A stretch of DNA of 64,000 bases, from positions 424,053 through 488,052 of the forward strand of contig NZ_BMGG01000007.1 of assembly GCF_014640075.1 (NCBI RefSeq), given 5' to 3'. The notes below the pieces were generated by a model. It was not told the DNA's origin and did no database searches. It saw nothing but the letters and a program-made list of their open reading frames with translations. The DNA comes from Chelatococcus reniformis (lineage in GTDB: Bacteria > Pseudomonadota > Alphaproteobacteria > Rhizobiales > Beijerinckiaceae). Of the stretch, positions 46,195 through 54,598 are shown piece after piece. The translations under genes were made by a program, and so were the position numbers. Numbering within the stretch: position 1 is the stretch's first letter; each line of letters starts with the position of its first letter.

Positions 46195-47244
46195 ATGTCC
46201 ATTCTGCTGAACGAGCCGCTGCTCAAATTTCCGATCGCCGTGGCGCCCGAGCCCGGTGTGCCGCTCGAGGTCGCCCCGGGCGTGCTCTGGGTGCGCTTTC
46301 AGCTGCCGTTCCGGCTCAACCACGTGAATGTCTACCTGATCGACGACGGCAACGGCTGGGCCGTGCTCGATGCGGGCATCGCCAACGACGCGACGCGGCA
46401 GGTATGGGAGGCCCTGGTGAGCGGCCCACTCGCCGGGCGGCCGCTGACGCGGCTGATCGTGACGCACCATCACCCGGACCATATCGGCCTTGCCGGCTGG
46501 CTCAGCGAGCGCTTCGGCCTCAAGCTGCTGATGAGCCAGACCGAATACCTGGAGGGGCAGAACATCGCGCTCAATCCCGGCGCGATGGAGACGGGCCCGT
46601 ACCGCCAGTTCTATGTCGAGCATGGCCTCGACGAGACGACGACGAAGGTCGTGCTGAAGCAGGGGCACGGCTACTTGCGCATGGTGACGCCGCTGCCACC
46701 CACCTTCCGCCGGCTGGTCGGCGGCGACCGGATCAAGATCGGCGGGCGCCGCTTCGAGGTGCTGTCCGGCGGCGGCCACTCGCCGGAGCAGATCATGCTC
46801 TACGCCCCGGACGACAACTTCTTCCTTGGCGCCGACCAGGTGATGGCCAAGATCACGCCCAACGTCAGCGTCTGGGCGGTCGACCCGGAGGGCGATCCGC
46901 TCGGCCTCTATCGCCGCTCGTTGAAGGAGCTGAAGGCCCACATCCCCAACGGCACGCTGGTGCTGCCGGGCCACAACCTGCCGTTCTACGGGCTGCACGA
47001 GCGCGCCGACGCGCTCGAGGAGCACCATGTACAGCGCTGTGACCTGATCCTGTCCGCGTGCGGGGCCAAGCCTCATTCGGTGGCCGAGCTGGTGCCGGTG
47101 ATGTTTCCGCGCGTACTCGATCCACACCAGATGAGCTTCGCCTTCAGCGAGGTGCTGGCCCACGTGAACTACCTGCTCAACGAGGAGCGGCTGGAGTGGA
47201 ACGAGGCCGACGGGGACGGCATCCGCCGCCTCAAACTGGCCTGA
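46195..47244 (+). CDS. MBL-fold metallohydrolase (quorum-quenching/thiolase-like type)
   Basis: A 349-residue metallo-beta-lactamase-fold hydrolase. The metal motif is VTHHHPDHIGLAGWLSERFG (HxHxDH), with later ligands in GGGHSPEQIMLYAPD, FFLGADQVMAKI and VLPGHNLPFYG. A C-terminal helical domain with HHVQRCDLIL and VMFPRVLDPHQMSFAFSEVL AHVNYL resembles DUF/BLACT winged-helix tails found in glyoxalase-II-like and LACTB2-like proteins. ATG 46195 is used; GTG 46189 precedes it by two codons. Substrate (thioester, lactone or phosphoester) cannot be told. Confidence 0.88.
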   Translation: MSILLNEPLLKFPIAVAPEPGVPLEVAPGVLWVRFQLPFRLNHVNVYLIDDGNGWAVLDAGIANDATRQVWEALVSGPLAGRPLTRLIVTHHHPDHIGLAGWLSERFGLKLLMSQTEYLEGQNIALNPGAMETGPYRQFYVEHGLDETTTKVVLKQGHGYLRMVTPLPPTFRRLVGGDRIKIGGRRFEVLSGGGHSPEQIMLYAPDDNFFLGADQVMAKITPNVSVWAVDPEGDPLGLYRRSLKELKAHIPNGTLVLPGHNLPFYGLHERADALEEHHVQRCDLILSACGAKPHSVAELVPVMFPRVLDPHQMSFAFSEVLAHVNYLLNEERLEWNEADGDGIRRLKLA

Positions 47245-47288
47245 CGACGCTCCCGGCGAGGCCGGCACTGTCGTGGCTTGACGCGGGC

Positions 47289-47427
47289 CCTGATCGGGTG
47301 GTTTCACCCGATCGGAACGCCCTCTATAGCATTTCCGTTTTTCTCGAATTGCCGAAATGCTTTATCTGTTTGATTTGTCGCATTTTCTTCACGGGAACCG
47401 GCGTCCACTTCGCTCGAAAACGCTCTA
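47289..47427. repeat. composite palindromic repeat: module A fragment plus module B copy 2
   Basis: TGATCGGGTGGTTTCACCCG (module A, reverse) at 47291-47310 is joined to a full module B at 47325-47427 ending TTCGCTCGAAAACGCTCTA. It lies between two convergent genes and its last bases give the TAG stop of the leftward gene. It could also act as a bidirectional terminator. Confidence 0.85.
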
Positions 47428-48336
47428 ATCCCTGGGTTTCGATTTGACGAGCGTCGGCCCGGCGGCGGTCAGGGTGCCGGCGACGTTGAGCTTGGTGGCC
47501 TCGAGCACGGTCGTGCCGATCATGGTTTTGACCGAGATGCGATAGGGCGCATAGACGTTGGTGTTGGCGACCGGGATGAGCCAGGCGCCCATGTCGCGGT
47601 TCTGCTCCATGTAGCGCGTCACCGACCGGGCCGCCCGGTGCCCGGAAATCGGTACGTAGCGGGCGGCGCAGACGATGGCCGGGCCGCGGTAGCCGTCCTT
47701 GGCCACCTGGGCGGTGCGCACGTAGGACAGCACGACGTTGAAGCGGGTGGCCCCGTCGAAGATCGGGATGGTGCGCTGGCAGGCGGACTTGGGGTCGGCG
47801 CCGGCCGCGACGGGCATCAGCAGCGCGCTCAACGGATCGATGACGCCGCGCTTGTCGCCCTCGGCCACCGGCACGCGGTCGGGGCGGTCCCAATCCTCCA
47901 ACGGGGGCTTGATCTCGACCGCGTCGACGCGGCCGGAGGCGAATGCCAGCCTCAGGGTGCGCGTGACGTCCGAGGTGGAGGAGACGACGGCCAGGGAGGC
48001 CGGCGACAGGCCCGCACCGCTGAGCGCGCCGGCGGACTTGGCGCCCCCTTTGCCGCTGGTCAGCACGCCGGCAAGGCCGGTCAGCTTGGCGTGCAGGTCG
48101 ACGCTGTAGGCCGCGCCGTTGATATTGGCCACCATCGTGGCGCCGCCGATGGTGACGCCGGCGAGCGAAATGTTGTAGGTCGCCGTGAAGGCGCCGTCCT
48201 CCGCCTGCGCGGTGGGGACGCCGTCAAGGCCCGAGAGAGCGAACATGCCGGCGATGGCGCCACAGCGCAGCAGGCGCGTGGCCTTGCCAGGGCGCCGGAC
48301 AACGGACGACGTCAATATGCGATCCTCATCGACCAT
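47425..48336 (-). CDS. DUF3108-domain periplasmic protein
   Basis: A 303-residue protein with an N-terminal signal/anchor (about residues 22-45). The mature N-terminus FTATYNISLAGVTIGGATMV and the later GVIDPLSALLMPV, FDGATRFNVVLSYV and YMEQNRDMGAWLIP match DUF3108 proteins, beta-barrel-like periplasmic or outer-membrane-associated proteins of unknown function in Alpha- and other proteobacteria. ATG 48336. The TAG stop is the first three bases of a module B repeat. No operon partner. Confidence 0.9.
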   Translation of the reverse strand: MVDEDRILTSSVVRRPGKATRLLRCGAIAGMFALSGLDGVPTAQAEDGAFTATYNISLAGVTIGGATMVANINGAAYSVDLHAKLTGLAGVLTSGKGGAKSAGALSGAGLSPASLAVVSSTSDVTRTLRLAFASGRVDAVEIKPPLEDWDRPDRVPVAEGDKRGVIDPLSALLMPVAAGADPKSACQRTIPIFDGATRFNVVLSYVRTAQVAKDGYRGPAIVCAARYVPISGHRAARSVTRYMEQNRDMGAWLIPVANTNVYAPYRISVKTMIGTTVLEATKLNVAGTLTAAGPTLVKSKPRD

Positions 48337-48638
48337 CTCCGGGCAGGCGAACCGACGAACCTGATGCTGCGGGAGTAGGTTGGTGTCGTGCCCGAATCAG
48401 TCATTATCGTGACGCGCCGAGGCACAAAAAGCGAGCACCCCCGGGCCGCTGCGGGCGCTTGCGGGCCGCAGACGCCTGCCTTGCGCTCAATCCAGCCCTG
48501 CGGAAACCTGCGAGATTTCGGACGGCATGCGGCGTAAAGAAGGTGCCCCCGGATCCGGGGGCTCAACGCTCCGCCGCGCTGCCATGCCCGTCCGCAAGGC
48601 GGCCGTAGCGGCGACAGCCGTGCCCAGAGGACAGCGCC
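48337..48638. promoter_or_regulatory. divergent intergenic region between DUF3108 and MFS genes
   Basis: A 302-base gap between divergent genes. AGAGGACAG precedes the TTG start of the MFS gene. No other signal is recognised. Confidence 0.35.
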
Positions 48639-49868
48639 TTGACCGCTCCTGCCAGCGTCTCATCGGTCCACGCCGCGGAAGACCGCACCGCTTTCCGGGT
48701 GCTGGCGGCGATCAGCTTCTCGCATCTGCTGAACGACCTGCTGCAATCGCTGCTGCCGGCGATCTACCCGATTCTCAAGGTGTCCTATAACCTGGACTTC
48801 GCGCAGGTCGGCCTGATCACGCTCTGCTTCTATCTCACCTCGTCGCTGTTCCAGCCACTGGTCGGATTCTACACCGACAAGCGGCCGAGCCCGTTCTCGC
48901 TCGCCATCGGCATGGGCTGCAGCCTGCTGGGCCTTCTGCTGATGGCGGTGGCCTCGAGCTTTTCCATGATCCTGATTGCCGCAATGCTGGTGGGGTCCGG
49001 CTCGGCAGTGTTCCATCCGGAAGCCTCGCGGGTGGCGCGCATGGGCTCGGGCGGGCGCCATGGCCTGGCGCAATCCTTCTTCCAGGTCGGCGGCAATGTG
49101 GGCACGGCGCTCGGCCCGCTGCTCGCCGCCTTCATCGTCGTGCCGCGGGGCCAGTCGAGCCTCGCCTATTTCTCCGTCGTGGCGTTGCTCGGCATGTTCG
49201 TGCTGTTCCACGTCGGCCGCTGGTACCGCGACCACGTCGCGCGGATGCGGGCCAAGGGGCCGGCGCCCGCCGGTTTCGGCGCGGTGGTTCCGCGCAACAA
49301 GCTGATCGCCACGCTGATCGTGCTCGGCCTGCTGATCTTCTCGAAATTCTTCTACACGGCCAGCATCAGCACCTATTACACCTTCTTCCTCATCCACAAG
49401 TTCGGCCTGTCGGTGCCGGAGGCGCAGCTCTACCTGTTCCTCTATCTGGGGGCGGTGGCCGTCGGCACCATCATCGGCGGCCCGCTGGGCGACCGCTTCG
49501 GGCGCAAGCCGGTGATCTGGTTCTCGATCCTGGGCGTGCTGCCGTTCTCCCTCGCCCTGCCTCATGCCGACCTGACGTGGACGCCGGTCCTAACCGTCAT
49601 CATCGGCCTGATCCTGTCGTCGGCGTTTCCCGCCATCATCGTCTATGCCCAGGAGTTGATGCCCGGGAAGGTGGGCATGATCGCCGGCCTGTTCTTCGGC
49701 TTCGCCTTCGGCATGGGCGGCATCGGTGCCGCCGTGCTGGGCGAACTGGCGGACGCCACCAGCATCGAGTTCGTCTACAAGGTGTGCGCGTTCCTGCCGA
49801 TGATCGGCCTGCTCGCCTGGTTTCTGCCGCACATCGAGCGCAACAAGCCCCGCCTCGCCGCCGCCTAG
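48639..49868 (+). CDS. MFS exporter, fosmidomycin-resistance (Fsr)-like
   Basis: A 409-residue major facilitator with 12 predicted helices. The N-terminal AAISFSHLLNDLLQSLLPAIYPILK and NLDFAQVGLITLCFYLTSSL are the Fsr signature; GFYTDKRP is the loop between helices 2 and 3, and the second half has GGPLGDRFGRKPV. It starts at TTG 48639 behind AGAGGAC. Fsr proteins export small phosphonate drugs or related compounds at the expense of the proton gradient; the natural substrate is unclear. The TAG stop is the first three bases of module B copy 3. Confidence 0.92.
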   Translation: MTAPASVSSVHAAEDRTAFRVLAAISFSHLLNDLLQSLLPAIYPILKVSYNLDFAQVGLITLCFYLTSSLFQPLVGFYTDKRPSPFSLAIGMGCSLLGLLLMAVASSFSMILIAAMLVGSGSAVFHPEASRVARMGSGGRHGLAQSFFQVGGNVGTALGPLLAAFIVVPRGQSSLAYFSVVALLGMFVLFHVGRWYRDHVARMRAKGPAPAGFGAVVPRNKLIATLIVLGLLIFSKFFYTASISTYYTFFLIHKFGLSVPEAQLYLFLYLGAVAVGTIIGGPLGDRFGRKPVIWFSILGVLPFSLALPHADLTWTPVLTVIIGLILSSAFPAIIVYAQELMPGKVGMIAGLFFGFAFGMGGIGAAVLGELADATSIEFVYKVCAFLPMIGLLAWFLPHIERNKPRLAAA

Positions 49869-49968
49869 AGCATTTCCGCGTTTCTTCGAAACGCCGAAAT
49901 GCTCTATCTGTTTGATTTGTCGCGTTTTCTTCACGCGAACCGGCGTCCACTTCGCTCGAAAACGCTCT
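49866..49968. repeat. 103-bp palindromic intergenic repeat, module B copy 3
   Basis: Starts TAGAGCATTTCCGCGTTTCT, contains CTCTATCTGTTTGATTTGTC and ends CACTTCGCTCGAAAACGCTC. It is the closest match to copy 2. Its first three bases are the MFS stop codon. Confidence 0.9.
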
Positions 49969-50025
49969 TTTCGCTTGGCGGAAACACGCCGAGCGTAAAG
50001 CAACGTCCCGGATTCAAAGGATGAC

Positions 50026-50069
50026 GAGCGTGCCTCCGTTGGATGATCCCCTCCGACGGAGGCATGCTC
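50026..50069. repeat. long imperfect hairpin (GAGCGTGCCTCCGTTGGA...)
   Basis: Arms GAGCGTGCCTCCGTTGGA (50026-50043) and TCCGACGGAGGCATGCTC (50052-50069) pair over 18 bases with two mismatches and an eight-base loop. It lies between repeats and could be another intergenic element or the terminator of the leftward CobW gene. Confidence 0.6.
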
Positions 50070-50102
50070 ATGCCCAACGGCGGGGCGCTCGGCATATCCC
50101 TT

Positions 50103-50136
50103 CGTCATGGGCCGGGCTTGATCCGGCCGTTCATGC
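50103..50136. repeat. single GTCATGGCCGGGCTTGACCC-type hairpin
   Basis: CGTCATGGGCCGGGCTTGAT followed by CCGGCCGTTCATGC is a diverged single unit of the hairpin repeat seen in inverted pairs at 18930 and 60411. Confidence 0.6.
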
Positions 50137-50211
50137 GGGCAGGACCATCCCTCGACGGCCAGCCACTCCGGGGTGAAGCAGAGTTGTCAACGGACGGCGG
50201 GCGTTGGAGGC

Positions 50212-51369
50212 TCAGAGCGCCAGGGGATTGTCGGTCAGCGCTGCGCGGTCGGGCATGTCGATGGCGGGGCGGCCGAGGAAGGCGTCCCACAGGCGGCGCA
50301 GGAAGTCCTCGTCCATGTCGCGGAGGATGAAGACGATACGGCTGCGCCGGTCCTGATCCGGCCACGCCGGCAGCGTTACGGGCGGATGGAAGACGTGCTG
50401 AACCCCGTGGACCACCACCGGGTGCTCGGGATCGTCGGCGAGCTTCACCAGCCCCTTGACGCGCAGCAGGTCGGGCCCGTGAGCCGAGCGCAGCAGGTCC
50501 GTGAAGGCCTCGAAGGCGCCGCGCCCGATCGGCTGCTCCTCGATGATCGACACCGCGCGGATGCGCGCGTCGTGCCGGTTCACGTCGTGGTGATGATCGT
50601 GGGAATGATGGTGATGACCATGTCCGTGCCGGTGCGCATGATCGTGATCGTGATCGTGGCCTGGCTCGGCGCCGACCCAGGCGCTCACGTCGGCGATCTT
50701 GCCGTCGACGCCGAACACTCCGAGGCCGGTGATCAGCGTGGCATGCGCGGCCTCTGCGGTGACCATGGGGGCGAGGGGATTGAGCTGGCGTACGCGTGCA
50801 CGCAGCCTCGCCACGGTTTCCGCGTCCGCCATGTCGGCCTTGGTCAGCACCAGCCTGTCGGCCACCGCCACCTGCTTCACCGCCTCCTCGTGCGCGTCGA
50901 GCGTGCCGGTGCCGTTGACCGCGTCGATCGTGACGACGACGCCGGCCAGCGCATAGCGCTGGGCGAGGTAGGGATGGCGCAGCACCGCCTGCAGCACCGG
51001 CGCTGGGTCGGCGAGGCCGGTGGTCTCGATGATCACGCGACGGAACGGCGCGATGCGGCCGTTGTCGCGCCGGCGCAGCAGATCCTCCAGCGTGGCGACC
51101 AGGTCGCCGCGCACCGTGCAGCACAGGCAGCCGGCGGCGAGCGTGATCAGGCCCTCGTCCGCCATCTCGACGAACAGGTGGTCGAGGCCGATCTCGCCGA
51201 ACTCGTTGATGATGACGACGGTCTCGGCCAGGGCCGGGTCACTCAGCCAGCGGTTGAGCAGCGTCGTCTTGCCGGAGCCGAGGAAGCCGGTCAGCACCGT
51301 GAGCGGGATCGGAGGCACCGGCCCGCGCGAGCTTCGTGGGCCGGCTCCGGGCGCATCGGACCTGGTCAT
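50212..51369 (-). CDS. CobW-family GTP-binding metallochaperone
   Basis: A 385-residue G3E GTPase of the CobW/YjiA/ZigA group. The P-loop GFLGSGKTT is at 28-36. NEFGEIGLDHLFVE is the switch region, GCLCCTV is the CxCC metal-binding motif at about residue 85, and VLTKADMADAE is the NKxD-type guanine motif (here TKAD). A striking histidine-rich stretch, HDHDHDHAHRHGHGHHHHSH around residues 230-260, would buffer zinc or cobalt. The C-terminal CobW_C domain follows. The start overlaps the upstream carboxypeptidase stop by 4 bases. It likely delivers zinc during limitation. Confidence 0.93.
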   Translation of the reverse strand: MTRSDAPGAGPRSSRGPVPPIPLTVLTGFLGSGKTTLLNRWLSDPALAETVVIINEFGEIGLDHLFVEMADEGLITLAAGCLCCTVRGDLVATLEDLLRRRDNGRIAPFRRVIIETTGLADPAPVLQAVLRHPYLAQRYALAGVVVTIDAVNGTGTLDAHEEAVKQVAVADRLVLTKADMADAETVARLRARVRQLNPLAPMVTAEAAHATLITGLGVFGVDGKIADVSAWVGAEPGHDHDHDHAHRHGHGHHHHSHDHHHDVNRHDARIRAVSIIEEQPIGRGAFEAFTDLLRSAHGPDLLRVKGLVKLADDPEHPVVVHGVQHVFHPPVTLPAWPDQDRRSRIVFILRDMDEDFLRRLWDAFLGRPAIDMPDRAALTDNPLAL

Positions 51370-52814
51370 CGGCTTGACTGCGCCGTCGGCCCCGTCTTGT
51401 TGGCCGCGGACTTGCCCTCTTTGCCAGCGGCCGGCTTACCGGGGGTAGGCTTGCCGGCGGCAGGTTTGGCGGCGGCAGGTTTGCCCTCCCCCTTGGCCTT
51501 GGCGTGGCCCTTGGCGGCAGCAGCGGCGGCGTCACCGGTCGCCTTGTCCTTGCCGTGCGGCTTGGTCTGGGCTTGGGCCTTGCCCTTGGCGGCAGCCTTG
51601 CCCACCGGCTTGGTCGCTGCCTTCAAGGCCCGCTGGCCTTCGGCCGTGTCGGCCTCGCCCGCCTGGTCCGGGGCGAACGCGGTCGCCGTCTTGGCGCGTC
51701 CGCGCTGCTTCGCCACCTTGGGCTCCGGCTCTGACCCGGGGGTGCGGCCGACGAAGACCGGAATCGGCGTCGACGCCGTCCTTGGCCCCAGTGGCCCGAG
51801 CGAGGAGACGTCGACGTCCCAGTCGGCCGCCTGCGGCCGGCTGAACAGCGCGAAGATCGGATTGTCGGTGGTGGTGGTCTGGCTCGCGGTCTCTGCTTCT
51901 TCCTCGCCGCGGTAGCGGCCGGGACCGCAGATCGAGTTGCGCAGGTCGGGCGGCCCGGAGGTGTAGGAGATCGGCAAGGTATCGAGCGTGCCGGGGCCGC
52001 CCCAGCCGCCGTCCGCGAAGCCGCGGTCGAACAGGGCCGCGGCCTTCAGGGTGCGCTCGGCGCCGGAGCGCGCGCCGAGCACGACGACGATCAGCCGCCG
52101 GCTGCCGCGGGTTGCCGTCGCCACCACATTGAAGCCGGATGAGCAGATGAAGCCGGTCTTCATGCCGTCGGCGCCCGGGTAGCGCCCGATTAGGCCGTTG
52201 GTGTTCCTGAGAGTTCTCTTGCCAAATTGCAGCGCGCCGATGCCGAACAGATCGGTGTTCTTGGGATATTCGAGCAGGATGGTGCGGGCGAGGACGGCGA
52301 GGTCGCGCGCCGTGGTCTGGTTGCGGTCGTCCGGCAGCCCGTTGGGATTGACGAAGTGGCTCTGCCGCATACCGATCTGCGCCGCGGTGGCGTTCATCAT
52401 CTCGGAGAAGTTCTCGACCGAACCGCCGACGCCTTCGGCGAGGACGACGGCCATGTCGTTGGCCGACTTCACCAGCATCATCTTGAGCGCGTTCTCGACG
52501 GTGACCTCGGTGCCCGGCTTGAAGCCCATCTTGGAGGGCACTGCCGCGGCCGCCCGGGCGCTGACCCGGAGCGGGGTATCGGCCTGCAGCCGGCCATCGC
52601 GCAGGGCGTTCAGCGTCAGATACGCCGTCAGCAGCTTGGTGACGGAAGCCGGATACCAGGGCTCCGTCGCCTCCTTGGCATACAGCACTCGGCCGGTGCG
52701 GACGTCGGCGACGAGGATGGGAGCGGCTTCCGCCCGCTTGGGCAGTGCGGACAACGCGATCGGCAGGGCGACAGCCAGGCCGGCGGCGAAGCGGGCAAGC
52801 CTACTCAAGCTCAT
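51366..52814 (-). CDS. D-alanyl-D-alanine carboxypeptidase with histone H1-like tail
   Basis: A 482-residue low-molecular-mass penicillin-binding protein (DacA/DacC type). The signal peptide spans residues 1-30 (SLSRLARFAAGLAVALPIAL). The catalytic motifs are PASVTKLL (SxxK, Ser57 and Lys60), VKSANDM (SxN) and DGMKTGF (KTG). The catalytic domain ends near residue 290. The last about 100 residues are low-complexity Ala/Lys/Pro/Gly repeats such as KPAAGKPTPGKPAAGKEGK, resembling histone H1-like tails; in the periplasm they may bind acidic polymers. ATG 52814 is preferred since the signal peptide starts there; frames to 52844 and 52904 are open. It trims pentapeptides of peptidoglycan. Its stop overlaps the CobW start. 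Confidence 0.9.
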   Translation of the reverse strand: MSLSRLARFAAGLAVALPIALSALPKRAEAAPILVADVRTGRVLYAKEATEPWYPASVTKLLTAYLTLNALRDGRLQADTPLRVSARAAAAVPSKMGFKPGTEVTVENALKMMLVKSANDMAVVLAEGVGGSVENFSEMMNATAAQIGMRQSHFVNPNGLPDDRNQTTARDLAVLARTILLEYPKNTDLFGIGALQFGKRTLRNTNGLIGRYPGADGMKTGFICSSGFNVVATATRGSRRLIVVVLGARSGAERTLKAAALFDRGFADGGWGGPGTLDTLPISYTSGPPDLRNSICGPGRYRGEEEAETASQTTTTDNPIFALFSRPQAADWDVDVSSLGPLGPRTASTPIPVFVGRTPGSEPEPKVAKQRGRAKTATAFAPDQAGEADTAEGQRALKAATKPVGKAAAKGKAQAQTKPHGKDKATGDAAAAAAKGHAKAKGEGKPAAAKPAAGKPTPGKPAAGKEGKSAANKTGPTAQSSR

Positions 52815-53475
52815 GCGGGTCCGATCCGGGTTCGATGTCGACATGCGGGGTGCCGACGCAGCGCGACAAACCCAAGCAAGAGGTGATTCCCCACCGCCCA
52901 TCATCGTCTTCTACCCCTAAAGGCCGCCCTCTGCCTAGGCGAGGGTGCCGCCGCCGCGCGCATTCGATAGCTGGCCAATCACTTTGATAGCAGGGCCAGG
53001 TACCTCGGCCGAAGCCGAGCCGTGCAAACGAGGAGTGGAGTGGGTGGCACGCGGCGCCGGATCGTTGGATCCCGGTTGAAAGGTCGCTCTAAGAAGCGAA
53101 TGAGGCGCCCCTGCGGCACCCGGCGCCGGTTTCCACAGCTTCGGCCCGGGCCGAGGCGCCCACTCCGCGAGGCCTCGGCCGCCTGTGATCAACGAAATCA
53201 ACTCATTGAAATATATGAATTTAGGCGATCGATCTGCGTCGGCGGGCGGGCCGCCCGCGGCCTCATTCCATGCGGACCATGCAGGGCCGCCCGCCGGTCG
53301 CGGTCGCGATGCGCGGCTGGTGGCGATGAAGTGTCGCGACGTCAAGCGGTTGGACGCGTTGGAGTAGCGCCGGGCGGCCCGGTTTGCGCGACGTCCATGG
53401 CAAAATTGTCACATCTGCGTTTTTTCTGCATGTCAGACCGCATTGCGCTCGACAGGCGTTCGCCTGCCTCAGGCG
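52815..53475. other. intergenic region with an A/T-rich stretch
   Basis: No gene is supported here. A/T-rich segments at 53185-53225 (AAATCAACTCATTGAAATAT) and 53400-53430 differ sharply from the surrounding GC-rich sequence and may carry promoter or control sites. Open frames in the gap lack ribosome-binding sites and family likeness. Confidence 0.4.
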
Positions 53476-54060
53476 CTACGGTCTCCGCTGCGCCGCGGTG
53501 ATCACGGCGGCGAGCTCTTCCGCCGCGTCGAGCAGTGGCGCCGGATCGCGAAAGACGCGGGCATGCAGCAGGGCGCCTTCCAGGGCCGCGAGCACCAGTC
53601 CGGCGATCCGCGCGGCCCGCCGCGGCTCGATGCCGCCGCGCACGAAGGCCTCGCGCAGCACCTCGATGGCCGCGCCGTAGGCGCCGGCCCCTTCTGCGCG
53701 GATGAGCTCATGGTCGGACACCGTCTCCAGCAGGGTTGCGGCGATCGGCGAGCCGTCGCGGAAGGCGGAGGTCGCGAGCCAGCCGCTCAGCATGGCGAAG
53801 TAGCGCCGCGGGATGTCGGCTGCGTCGGCCTCGTCTGCGGCGATGGCCCGCAAGGTGCCGGCCACCTTCTCGCCGGCGAGCCGCACCGCCTCGGCGCCGA
53901 TCTGCGCCTTGCCGCCCGGGAAGTAATGATAGAGCGAGCCCTTGGGCGCCCCGCTCGCCGCGAGGATATCGTTGAGCCCCGTCGAGGCGTAGCCGCGCTC
54001 GCGGAACAGCCGCACGGCGTGCTCGAGGATGGAATCGCGGTGTTTGCGCGCGGGAGCCAT
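53476..54060 (-). CDS. TetR-family regulator, LmrA/YxaF-like
   Basis: A 194-residue TetR-family repressor. The helix-turn-helix is HAVRLFRERGYASTGLNDIL followed by AASGAPKGSLYHYFPGGKAQ; KGSLYHYFPGGK is the mark of the LmrA/YxaF subgroup. The C-terminal ligand-binding domain is all helical. ATG 54060 is used; the frame is open to 54114. It is divergent from two thioesterase genes with a palindromic operator between them, so it most likely represses them and itself. The ligand may be an aromatic or acyl compound; this is inference. Confidence 0.9.
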   Translation of the reverse strand: MAPARKHRDSILEHAVRLFRERGYASTGLNDILAASGAPKGSLYHYFPGGKAQIGAEAVRLAGEKVAGTLRAIAADEADAADIPRRYFAMLSGWLATSAFRDGSPIAATLLETVSDHELIRAEGAGAYGAAIEVLREAFVRGGIEPRRAARIAGLVLAALEGALLHARVFRDPAPLLDAAEELAAVITAAQRRP

Positions 54061-54113
54061 GTAGGCCTCTATAGCGTGACGGCGCCGCGGCTGCCGCCTT
54101 GATAGCACGCTCA

Positions 54114-54139
54114 AATTATGTAGACTGGTCTATATTATG
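54114..54139. promoter_or_regulatory. TetR operator palindrome (TAGACTGGTCTA) overlapping thioesterase start
   Basis: The core TAGACTGGTCTA is at 54121-54132; arms AATTATGTAGAC and GTCTATATTATG match at 9 of 12 positions when one is reversed. The right arm includes the ATG of the thioesterase gene, so that transcript may be leaderless or very short. From memory, TAGACnnGTCTA is close to operators described for LmrA/QdoR-type repressors. Confidence 0.65.
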
Positions 54140-54598
54140 AGCGAGATCGCGAACTGGACCCCGCCCGCCGGCTTCGAGCGGCACTTCCGCAGGAGCGGTC
54201 TCACCGACCCGTGGGAGCCGCTCTTTTCCCTCCGCTGTGAGGACAGCGTGCGCATCGGCCTGCTGGCCGGCGCAGCTCACGCCAACTCGCGCGGCTTCGT
54301 GCACGGTGGCCTGATCACGGCCCTCGCCGACAACGCCATGGGCCTGAGCTGCGGCGCGGCGGTGCGTGATGGCGGGTGGGGCGGCGATCCGTCTCTCGTC
54401 ACCGTCAGTCTGATGGTCGACTTCATGGGCACGGGCCGGCTTGGGCAGTGGATCGAGATCCGCCCGCGGGTGCTCAAGGCCGGCAGCACGCTGTGCTTCG
54501 CCGAGGCCGAGGTGCTGGCGGACGAGGCGCTGTGCGCCCGGGCCAACGCCACGTTCCGGGTCGTGCCGCGGCCGCCGCAGAGGAGGGATGTGGAATGA
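54137..54598 (+). CDS. PaaI-type hotdog thioesterase, first copy
   Basis: A 153-residue hotdog-fold protein. The PaaI motif SRGFVHGGLITALADNAMG contains the catalytic HGG and Asp. The later SLVTVSLMVDFMGTGRLGQW fits the beta strands. It would hydrolyse acyl-CoA thioesters, often aromatic or medium-chain. The start codon lies within the TetR operator. Its stop overlaps the next start (ATGA at 54595-54598), so both are translated together. Confidence 0.9.
   Translation: MSEIANWTPPAGFERHFRRSGLTDPWEPLFSLRCEDSVRIGLLAGAAHANSRGFVHGGLITALADNAMGLSCGAAVRDGGWGGDPSLVTVSLMVDFMGTGRLGQWIEIRPRVLKAGSTLCFAEAEVLADEALCARANATFRVVPRPPQRRDVE

Noticed and set aside
53022..53501. 159-codon frame in the gap between the carboxypeptidase and TetR genes
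   Set aside because: Arg-rich, no ribosome-binding site, overlaps the TetR 3' end, no family likeness.
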